Both the position numbers and the translations under genes were made by a program. A stretch of DNA of 64,000 nt from Myxococcus stipitatus (GTDB taxonomy: Bacteria; Myxococcota; Myxococcia; Myxococcales; Myxococcaceae): NCBI RefSeq assembly GCF_021412625.1, contig NZ_JAKCFI010000001.1, positions 372,001 through 436,000 of the forward strand, given 5' to 3'. The notes below the pieces were generated by a model. It saw only the letters and a program-made list of their open reading frames with translations. It ran no database searches and was not told the DNA's origin. Below, piece after piece: positions 7,412-14,474 of the stretch. Each line of letters begins with the position of its first letter. The first letter of the stretch is position 1.

Positions 7412-8922
7412 CGCAGGGCGCGAATCGCGCTGATGCCCATGACGAAGGTGGTGATGGAGGTCACCCGTGCCTTGCCGCCCGACTCGCTCCAGTCGAGCAC
7501 ATGGATGAAGAACGGCTCGTTCGCCTCCGAGCCCATGGCACCCGCGACGAGCACCGCGCTGGCCTTCTCGCCCTCGTATGTGACGAGCGTCTGTCGGAAG
7601 GCGAGCCAGCTCGCGCGACTGCCGGCCTCCTCGGTGATGCCGCGCAGGAACGCGGTCGGCTTCGCGAGGCCGCCCTGGACGAACTCGCCGCCCGTGAGTT
7701 GGTGCTGGATGCGTTCGCTCTTCAGCCCGAGCCCGCCCGGCTCGTCGCAACCCTTGCAGTAGGCGTCACAGGGGCATCCCTGCTCGTAGTCGGACAGCGC
7801 CCGCCCCTTGCGGCCGGCCTCGCACTCCTTCACGCAGGTGGCGTGCTGCCGGGCCTCCACCTTGCGCGCGACCTCGAGCTGCTTGTGGGCCTTCGACTGG
7901 CTGGCATCGGACTCGAAGAAGGACGCGTCGGCGAGGTGGAGCAGGCCCGCGACGCGCACCAGCCCGGGGTCGTCCATGACGGAAAGCGCCGTGCGCGCGG
8001 CGGCCTTCTGGGGGGCTCGCTCGGCGGGCTTCACGCGTGTCCACTTCGCGCGGGCCTCGGACGCGTCGTCCTTCCGGTCGAGGTTGACGCGGTCGTACAG
8101 CTCGGCGATGGCCTTCGCCCGCGCGAGCGCCGAATGATACGCCTTCGCGTCCGGGAACTTCGTGAGCCACTTCGCCGTCGAGGTGCCCTGGTCGAGCAGC
8201 TCGAGCATCTGGGGCTCGTCGTTCTCCCGGGCGAGCAGCGTCTCCATCTTGTAGCGGGGCGCCCACTCCACCGCGGCCTTGGCGCCGGTCCGGGTCGCCG
8301 CCTGCTTGCGCTCGAAGGCGAACGCGCGGACCATGTCGAAGGCCGCCGCCTCCGCCTCGGCCCTGTACGGGTCCTCGCCCTTCACGTACACGCGCAGGTC
8401 GCTCAGGCACGTGTCGTCGTACGTCGCTCCGGGGTACGTGGAGACGAGGGTGATGCGGAAGCCGTGGACCTTCGCGGGCACTGGCAGGCGCACCTCCTGC
8501 CAGCCGAGCACGTCCTTCAGCTCCGCCTCCACGGCGGTGCCCGTCGTCAACGGCCCCATCTCACCCTCGACGAGCGGCTCCAGCTTCACCTTCCGGGGAC
8601 GGGCGTTGGCCTGGTAGAGCTTGTCCGACTTCTGGTACCCGTTGCGCAGGAAGACGCGGAAGGACTCCGCCCGCTGGAGCTCTGGCCCCCACCACTCCAG
8701 GGACTCGCCCTCGCCCCGTCCCTGGGCGCCCTCCACCCACGCGGTGGTCGGGTCGTCGTCCGCGACGTAGAGCGGCAGATAGTTCTGCGCGTGCTTGTTC
8801 CAGCCGTTCTCCAGGAACGACGAGGCCGTCACGCGGCGGGGGTGGAGCCGATGGGCGTCCCCGACCTCGGGCTCGAGGAGGACGGGGGGCGCGGCGGCGA
8901 GGATGAGCGACAGGAGGATCAT
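7387..8922 (-). CDS. Exported discoidin-like / NADase-type glycan-binding domain protein
   Basis: Starting at the ATG at 8922, the 511-residue product opens with a short signal peptide (MILLSLILAAAPP). Residues of about 20-190 form a beta-rich domain whose pattern SSFLENGW, ADDDPTTAWVEG, LEWW and FRVFLRNGYQ resembles the discoidin-like, NADase-type glycan-binding domain. The middle is helical and charged. A cysteine cluster (CVKEC, CPCDAYCKGC) follows, then a C-terminal beta domain. The start overlaps the stop of the cytochrome gene (ATGA), so the two are co-translated. Function is unknown; binding of an extracellular carbohydrate or surface is suggested by the N-terminal domain only. No NADase catalytic domain is recognisable. 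Confidence 0.68.
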   Translation of the reverse strand: MILLSLILAAAPPVLLEPEVGDAHRLHPRRVTASSFLENGWNKHAQNYLPLYVADDDPTTAWVEGAQGRGEGESLEWWGPELQRAESFRVFLRNGYQKSDKLYQANARPRKVKLEPLVEGEMGPLTTGTAVEAELKDVLGWQEVRLPVPAKVHGFRITLVSTYPGATYDDTCLSDLRVYVKGEDPYRAEAEAAAFDMVRAFAFERKQAATRTGAKAAVEWAPRYKMETLLARENDEPQMLELLDQGTSTAKWLTKFPDAKAYHSALARAKAIAELYDRVNLDRKDDASEARAKWTRVKPAERAPQKAAARTALSVMDDPGLVRVAGLLHLADASFFESDASQSKAHKQLEVARKVEARQHATCVKECEAGRKGRALSDYEQGCPCDAYCKGCDEPGGLGLKSERIQHQLTGGEFVQGGLAKPTAFLRGITEEAGSRASWLAFRQTLVTYEGEKASAVLVAGAMGSEANEPFFIHVLDWSESGGKARVTSITTFVMGISAIRALRYVPVTSA

Positions 8923-9995
8923 GGCTTGCGCTCCAGGCGGGGTGAGGTGCGGGTGGGGAGGGGGGCGGCCCACAACACGAGCCGCGAGAGCCCCTCGGGG
9001 TAGAGGCCCGCTTCTTCCTGCTCGCGGGCGACGAGGTGATAGACGACGCGCGCGTAGCGGGCGCTCGCGGGCAGCGGAACGCGCCGCGTCTCCCCGGGCA
9101 CCAGCCGCGTGTCCTCGACGGCGCCCAGGTGGGGTTGCGTCTCGGGCGGCCAGGCGCGGACCTCCAGTCGACGCCCGAAGGTCGCCACGGTGCGAGGCGA
9201 CTCGAACAGCGGTGTGTCCGCCACCTCCACGCTCACCCACCGCATGACGTCACCGGAGGGGAAGTGGTGGCCGACCCCGCGCGTGGAGACGCGCAGCGCG
9301 CCCTCGACCGGCTCGACGACGAGCGCGGACTTGAGGGCCTCCGTGCGGCGCGTCCCGCCGAGCCCATGGTCGCCTCGGGGCATGTGGCAGTCGGCGCAGT
9401 GGCGCCCGTCCCCGGTGCGCTCGCGCCAACGGCTCCACTCGCCCACCGTGTCCTGTTGCCACTGGGTGTCGGAGAGGCGCACGCGCTGGCCTCGGGCGTC
9501 GAGCACGGGGAAGCCGAACTGGTGACACCCGGCGCACGGCATCCCCGGCGCCGCGGCCGTCTCTGCGAGCGGGGCGTGACACCCGGCGCAGGTGACGCCG
9601 CGCTCCTCGGGAGGGCTGTCGGCGGGCAGGGCGCCCCGCTCGAGGCTTCGCGCGAAGGGGGCATGGCACTGGATGCACCAGGCGGGGTGGTCCTCGGTGA
9701 TGGCCACCTGGAAGACGTCGTCCGTGCGCGCCGTGGCGTGTCCGCTGTGCCTCCAGGCCTCCACCTGCTCGGCGTGGCACCCGGCGCAGCGAGGCACGCT
9801 CCAGTCCGGCAGGCCATGGGGCGCGGAGCCCGGCTCCATGCGCGCCGTCCCCAGTGGGAAGCGGGACGAGGGCGCGGTGGCCAGCAGGGAGCAGGTGAGG
9901 AGCAGGAGCGCGGACACGGCCAACGCAGTGTAGGCGTCTTTACCGGGGGTGTGTGACTCCCCCTGGTTGACGAGGCGCGGTAGAACCCGACCCAT
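8919..9995 (-). CDS. Exported pentaheme c-type cytochrome
   Basis: Five CxxCH heme sites are visible in 358 residues: CAGCH at 70-74, CIQCH at 107-111, CAGCH at 136-140 and 154-158, and CADCH at 200-204. A hydrophobic export segment lies at about 23-41. The C-terminal 150 residues hold no heme sites and look beta-rich, with a GVGHHFPSGD motif often found in multiheme proteins of this kind. Such proteins move electrons in the periplasm or at the outer surface. The ATG at 9995 overlaps the divergent ATG at 9994, which is unusual; GTG or TTG starts about 25 codons inside, just before the hydrophobic segment, are alternatives. It is coupled to the discoidin-like gene downstream. Confidence 0.85.
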   Translation of the reverse strand: MGRVLPRLVNQGESHTPGKDAYTALAVSALLLLTCSLLATAPSSRFPLGTARMEPGSAPHGLPDWSVPRCAGCHAEQVEAWRHSGHATARTDDVFQVAITEDHPAWCIQCHAPFARSLERGALPADSPPEERGVTCAGCHAPLAETAAAPGMPCAGCHQFGFPVLDARGQRVRLSDTQWQQDTVGEWSRWRERTGDGRHCADCHMPRGDHGLGGTRRTEALKSALVVEPVEGALRVSTRGVGHHFPSGDVMRWVSVEVADTPLFESPRTVATFGRRLEVRAWPPETQPHLGAVEDTRLVPGETRRVPLPASARYARVVYHLVAREQEEAGLYPEGLSRLVLWAAPLPTRTSPRLERKP

Positions 9996-11007
9996 GAAGG
10001 CCTACGAGATTCGCGGTGGCTTCGGTCTGGACAAGCTGGTGCTCGGGGAGCGGCCGGACCCGACGCCGGGCCCGTTCCAGGTCCGCGTGAAGGTGACGGC
10101 GACGAGCCTCAACTACCGGGACCTGATGATGGTCGAGGGGCGCTACAACCCGCGGCAGAAGCTGCCGTTGATTCCCAACTCGGACGGCGCGGGCGTGGTG
10201 GACGCGGTGGGGCCGGGCGTCACCAAGGTGAAGCCGGGCGACCGGGTGGTGGCCCTGTTCTCCCAGGCGTGGCCCGCCGGCGAGCCCACGCGCGCCGCGC
10301 AGGTGAACGCGCTGGGCGGACCGCTGGACGGCGCGCTCGCGGAGTTCATGGTGTTGCACGAGGAGGGCGTGGTCCCCACGCCGGCCCACCTGTCCGATGA
10401 AGAGGCCGCGACGCTGCCGTGCGCGGCGCTCACCGCGTGGAGCGCGCTGGTGACCCACGGCGCGGTGAAGGCCGGTGACGTGGTGCTGGTCCAGGGGACG
10501 GGCGGCGTGTCCCTCTTCGCGCTCCAGATTGCCCGGCTGCATGGCGCGCGTGTCATCCTCACGTCGAGCCGCGACGACAAGCTGGAGCGCGCGAAGGCGC
10601 TGGGCGCGCACGAGCGAATCAACTACGCGACGACGCCGGACTGGGACAAGGCCGCGCGGGCGCTCACCGGCAACGTGGGCGTGGACCACGTCGTGGAAGT
10701 GGGCGGCGCGGGGACCTTCGAGAGGTCGCTTCGCGCGGTGCGGCCCGGTGGGACGGTGTCCGTCATCGGCGTGCTCAGCGGGGGCGCTGGCGCCGTTCCG
10801 CTCACGTCCATCCTGATGCAGAACCTGCGCGTGCAGGGCATCTTCGTGGGGCACCGTCAGGGCTTCGAGGCGATGGCGCGCGCCTTCGCGCAGCACGAGG
10901 TGCACCCGGTGGTCGACCGCGTGTTTGCCTTCTCCGAGGCCGTCGCCGCCTTCGAGCACCTCAAGAGCGGCGCGCACTTCGGCAAGGTGGTCATCCGCGT
11001 GGGCTGA
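9994..11007 (+). CDS. MDR-family NAD(P)-dependent alcohol dehydrogenase / quinone reductase-like
   Basis: The 337-residue product has the medium-chain dehydrogenase plan: a GroES-like N-terminus (LNYRDLMMVEGRY, IPNSDGAGVVDAVG) and a Rossmann half with VQGTGGVSLFALQIA followed by GARVILTSS. The conserved DHVVEVGGAGTFE segment is present. The cysteine and histidine ligands of the catalytic zinc are not evident, so a zinc-free quinone-reductase or enoyl-reductase type is more likely than a classical alcohol dehydrogenase. The start was placed at 9994, where the family homology begins (MKAYEI). It is single-gene and divergent from the cytochrome gene. Confidence 0.85.
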   Translation: MKAYEIRGGFGLDKLVLGERPDPTPGPFQVRVKVTATSLNYRDLMMVEGRYNPRQKLPLIPNSDGAGVVDAVGPGVTKVKPGDRVVALFSQAWPAGEPTRAAQVNALGGPLDGALAEFMVLHEEGVVPTPAHLSDEEAATLPCAALTAWSALVTHGAVKAGDVVLVQGTGGVSLFALQIARLHGARVILTSSRDDKLERAKALGAHERINYATTPDWDKAARALTGNVGVDHVVEVGGAGTFERSLRAVRPGGTVSVIGVLSGGAGAVPLTSILMQNLRVQGIFVGHRQGFEAMARAFAQHEVHPVVDRVFAFSEAVAAFEHLKSGAHFGKVVIRVG

Positions 11008-11076
11008 CCGGGGACCGTCCTCCCCGACGGCCCGCGCGTCGACTCCGCGCGGGGCCATGAGGGAAGGGTGGTTGCC

Positions 11077-13173
11077 TCAGGAGCCGGTCTCCGTGGGGCC
11101 CGAGTCGGACGAGGGATTGCTCGACCGGGCGACGTAGGAGACCTGGGGGCCCGAGCGGGGCCCGCGACCGCCGCCGCCACGGTTGCCATTCGGACGCTGC
11201 TGCCGGAGGCCCTGGCCATTCGGACGGGACTCCCGCGCCGGGGGCGGGCTTCCCGCATTGGATGGCGCGCCTCCCGGGGGGCGCACCTCGACGACCGGTG
11301 CGTTGCGGCCGCCATTGCCGCGCCACTCGCCACGGGGCGGGCGGGCATTGCCGCCGCCTTGCCCGCGCGGCTCGTTGCCGGCGGCCCGGTTGTCGCCGCG
11401 CCACTCGTTGCGAGGGGGATGACCGTTGCCGCCGCCATTGGCGTGCGGAGGTGGGCCCCCGTCGCGTCCGGTGTTGTCGAAGCGGGCCTCGTTGCCACGC
11501 GGAGGCCGCCCGTTGGCGCGCCCCGGCGCTCCACCCTGGAAGGCGGAGTCCGGAGGCTGACTGTTCGCTTCGCTGGCCAGGGTGTTGTTCACGGGGCGGT
11601 TCTCACCGCCCGCGCGATGCGCGCCGCCGCCGTCGCGGCGTCCCGTGTGCGGCGGACGAGAGGCGCCGTTGCGTGGCGCGTTCGGTCCCGAGCCGCCGCG
11701 CGCCTCGTTGCCGTTGGTCGGTCCGTTGCCGCCGCGAGCGTCGTCGCCGTTCGGGCGGCCGTTGCCCCACGGTCCGTTGCCACCGCGCGCGTTGGCGTTG
11801 GAAGGCCGACCGTTGCCATCGCGCGCGTCGCCGTTGGGCCGGCCATTGCCCTGGTGGCCATGGCCGCCGCGAGCCTCGTTGCCGTTGGTCCGACCGTTGC
11901 CCTGTGGCCCGCCGCCACCGCGCGCGTCGCCGCTGGCGGTCCGACCGTTGCCCTGCGGCCCATCGCCGCCGCGAGCCTCGTTGCCGTTGGGCCGGCCGTT
12001 GCCCTGGTGGCCATTACCGCCGCGAGCCTCGCTGCCGTTGGGCCGGCCGTTGCCCTGGGGCCCATTGCCGCCGCGAGCGTCGGCGCCGGGCGGCCTGGGG
12101 CCGTTGCCGCCCATGGGGCGAGGGCCCTGCGGGTTCGGACGGTTGTTGCCGAAGCGCGGCGGGGGACGACCTCCGGGGCCCCGGTTGCGCCCTCCGCGCT
12201 GCGCGGGAGAGGCGGGGGGCTTGCCTCGCTCGCCGCCGCCCTGCCGCAACACCAGGGCCTCCAGCTCACGCAGCTCGGCCTCGGCGGCCTCCTCCGGCGT
12301 CATGGGAGGCTTCGGGGCGGCCTCGACCACGGGCTCCACCACCTCCGCGCGGAAGTCGCGGCGCCGGTCCCCTCCCTCGAAACGCTGGGCGCGCGGGCCA
12401 CCACGCCCCTGACGGCGCGTCGCGTCGCGGAAGTTCCCCGACGGCGTGAACTCCGGCGTCAGCTCCCTGCGCACGTACGCCTGCCAGATTTCGCCCGTGT
12501 CCCCACCGGTGCCGCGCAGCCACGGCGCGAAGCCCGCGAGGAACTCCCGCACGTTGTCCATGTCGCGCCGGAAGTAGAACTCGGCGCGGCTGTTGCGCGC
12601 GGCGGCCACCGTCTGGGGGAAGTCGATGATGGTGGGCCCCATGGCGCCCATCAGGATGTTGTACGGCGACAGGTCGCCGTGGATCAGGTCCGCGCACAGC
12701 ATGTTGACGACCTGGGACCGCAGGTCCAGGTACATCGCCTGCGCGTCCTCGGGCGTGGCCGGCGGCGCCTCCACGAGCCGGGGGGCGGGATGACCCTCCG
12801 CGTCGAGCACCAGCTCCATCAGGAGGATGCCCTCGTAGAACATCACCGGCGTGGGGACGCGGACGCCCTGGGCGTGCAGCTTGTAGAGCGAGTCCGATTC
12901 GGCGCTCTTCCACGCCTCCTCGGCCGCCGCCTGTCCGAACCGGCTGCCCTTCTCCATGGCGCGGCGCGTGCGGGAGTTGCGGACCTCGCGGCCCTCCCGG
13001 TAGCCCGCGTTGTTGCGGAAGTTGCGCTCGTGGCGCTCCTTGTACAGCTTGGCCGCGACCACCTGGCCGGCGTGCTGCACGAGCCACACCTCTGCCTCCT
13101 TGCCGGTCTTCAGCTGGCCGATGACGGCCTCGATGATTCCGTCGGCGAGGAGGGTCTCTAGCGATTCATTCAT
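11077..13173 (-). CDS. RIO-type atypical protein kinase with long Gly/Asn/Arg-rich tail
   Basis: Residues of about 1-235 form a RIO kinase: GKEAEVWL nucleotide loop, VVAAKLYK with the ATP lysine, LIHGDLSPYNIL catalytic loop and IIDFPQ as the metal-binding DFx motif. Both catalytic aspartates are intact. Residues of about 235-335 are charged and helical. From about 335 to 698 the protein is low-complexity, rich in G, N, R and P, with 17-residue repeats of the type EARGGNGHQGNGRPNG near 361-494. RIO kinases act in ribosome maturation in archaea and eukaryotes; bacterial ones are poorly known. The tail resembles RGG-type RNA-binding disordered regions. The 698-residue length is far above the 250-300 residues of a bare RIO protein. 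Confidence 0.87.
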   Translation of the reverse strand: MNESLETLLADGIIEAVIGQLKTGKEAEVWLVQHAGQVVAAKLYKERHERNFRNNAGYREGREVRNSRTRRAMEKGSRFGQAAAEEAWKSAESDSLYKLHAQGVRVPTPVMFYEGILLMELVLDAEGHPAPRLVEAPPATPEDAQAMYLDLRSQVVNMLCADLIHGDLSPYNILMGAMGPTIIDFPQTVAAARNSRAEFYFRRDMDNVREFLAGFAPWLRGTGGDTGEIWQAYVRRELTPEFTPSGNFRDATRRQGRGGPRAQRFEGGDRRRDFRAEVVEPVVEAAPKPPMTPEEAAEAELRELEALVLRQGGGERGKPPASPAQRGGRNRGPGGRPPPRFGNNRPNPQGPRPMGGNGPRPPGADARGGNGPQGNGRPNGSEARGGNGHQGNGRPNGNEARGGDGPQGNGRTASGDARGGGGPQGNGRTNGNEARGGHGHQGNGRPNGDARDGNGRPSNANARGGNGPWGNGRPNGDDARGGNGPTNGNEARGGSGPNAPRNGASRPPHTGRRDGGGAHRAGGENRPVNNTLASEANSQPPDSAFQGGAPGRANGRPPRGNEARFDNTGRDGGPPPHANGGGNGHPPRNEWRGDNRAAGNEPRGQGGGNARPPRGEWRGNGGRNAPVVEVRPPGGAPSNAGSPPPARESRPNGQGLRQQRPNGNRGGGGRGPRSGPQVSYVARSSNPSSDSGPTETGS
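11690..12100 (-). repeat. Degenerate 51-bp tandem repeats inside the RIO kinase tail
   Basis: The coding strand repeats a 51-bp unit encoding 17 residues, roughly EARGGNGPQGNGRPNGN, at least six times with substitutions and two contracted copies. The units stay in frame, so changes in number would lengthen or shorten the tail without frameshift. Confidence 0.75.
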
Positions 13174-13630
13174 TCAGAGGCGGAAGTCCCAAGAATCATG
13201 GGCAGGTGAGTCCAGCTGGGGCGCGCGGGGCGGCCCTGCTCGCAGCGCGCGTGGCGGCATGTGAACATCTCGAAGCCCCCTCTTGCTACCGCCAAACCGG
13301 GACGAGCGGCCAGGAGAACCGGCGATGGCCCTGTTCCCAGTCTGAGGGGCGGGCTTTCCAGGTATCAAGGGCCCTCATGGACAGGGTGGGTCGATACTGA
13401 CCGGGGGTGTTGCTCGGGGCCAGGCGAGCGGTCGCCTGGCCGGTGGGAGGGCAGGCCGTCGGCCAGGAGACAGTCCCCATCGCCTCGCGGACGGGGGACC
13501 TGGGAGGTGGGGAGGCCTGACGGGCCCCGAGCGGGAGCGGGTGGGGGCGCGACGTGGATCCAGACGCAGGGGGCTGCCGACCCGCACCGTGGGAGCGCTA
13601 CGATGCCGCCGCCCAGGAGGGGACTCACCC
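13174..13630. other. Divergent intergenic region with a perfect inverted repeat
   Basis: This 457-bp gap separates the RIO kinase and the H1/EF-hand gene, which diverge. I see no credible gene. A perfect 9-bp inverted repeat, GGCCAGGCG and CGCCTGGCC around a six-base loop, lies at 13418-13441, and further GGCC/CAGG repeats follow to about 13470. AGGAGGGGA at 13615-13623 is the ribosome site for the plus-strand gene. No clear sigma-70 promoter hexamers were found. Confidence 0.5.
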
Positions 13631-14308
13631 ATGGCTACGAAGAAGCGCAAGTCGAGTGCTGCGAAGAAGTCATCCCGGCGTGCCTCCACCGCGAAGAAGG
13701 CGACCACGAAGAAGCCCGCGGCGAAGAAGGCTGGCGCGCGCAAGTCCGCGACGAAGAAGGCGAGCGCGCGCAAGGCCGCGGCCAGGAAGGCGGCGCCGAG
13801 GAAGCCGGCCGCGAAGAAGGCCGGGGCAGGCAAGCCGGCCGCGAGGAAGGCGAGCGCGAAGCGGGCTCCGGCGAAGCGGGGCGCGGCGCGCAAGTCCACC
13901 GAGGCGACGTCGACGCTGACGGCGGGCGCCGGGTCGCCCCGGCTGGCGGTCGCGCGCGAGACGCCCTCGGCCGAAGGCGCCTCCGCGTCGTGGGAGGCGC
14001 GCCCGACCACCGGCTCGCCCTTCGTCGAGCAGGTGGAGACGACGTCCGCGGGCGTCCAGCCGCTGGCGCCCGAGCACGCGGCGGTGGACGAGTTGACCAG
14101 CTCCGGCAACGAGCTGCTCGACATCTTCCAGCGCTACGACCGCAACCGCACCGGCTCCATCGAGCGCGCCGAGTTCGCGCGCCTGCTGGAGGCCCTGGGC
14201 CAGAACGTCACCGACGAGGAACTCGAAATCGCGGTCGACATCGTCGACGTCGACCGCACCGGGAAGATTTCCTGGAGCGAGTTCAAGACGTGGTGGACCA
14301 GCCGCTAG
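13631..14308 (+). CDS. Histone H1-like lysine-rich tail fused to an EF-hand pair
   Basis: The ATG at 13631 follows a strong AGGAGG and gives 225 residues. Residues of about 1-95 are almost only K, A, R and S in KKA/RKA/AKK repeats, like histone H1 C-terminal tails and bacterial H1-like DNA-compacting proteins. A linker of about 60 residues follows. The C-terminus holds two EF hands: DRNRTGSIERAEF and DVDRTGKISWSEF, each with the calcium ligand spacing D-x-D/N-x-T/S-G-x-I-x3-E. The protein therefore looks like a DNA- or polyanion-binding tail joined to a calmodulin-like sensor. Calcium-controlled nucleoid binding is an inference. No signal peptide is present, so action is in the cytoplasm. Confidence 0.85.
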   Translation: MATKKRKSSAAKKSSRRASTAKKATTKKPAAKKAGARKSATKKASARKAAARKAAPRKPAAKKAGAGKPAARKASAKRAPAKRGAARKSTEATSTLTAGAGSPRLAVARETPSAEGASASWEARPTTGSPFVEQVETTSAGVQPLAPEHAAVDELTSSGNELLDIFQRYDRNRTGSIERAEFARLLEALGQNVTDEELEIAVDIVDVDRTGKISWSEFKTWWTSR

Positions 14309-14474
14309 TCACCCGCACCGGTGAGGGAGCACGGCGTGGCACGGCCTGGGAGTCCTCCCGGGCCCGTGCTCCCAGCGCGGGGCTCACCTGGAAAGGGTGG
14401 GCTTCCGGGGTTCCAGAGTCGTCAATGGTGACGAGGGACGCAGGTGACCTAGACTCGCGAGGGCAGGGGGAGCC

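Noticed and set aside
11582..12412. Plus-strand proline/arginine-rich frames opposite the RIO kinase tail
   Set aside because: They mirror the tandem repeats of the tail and have no independent evidence of coding.
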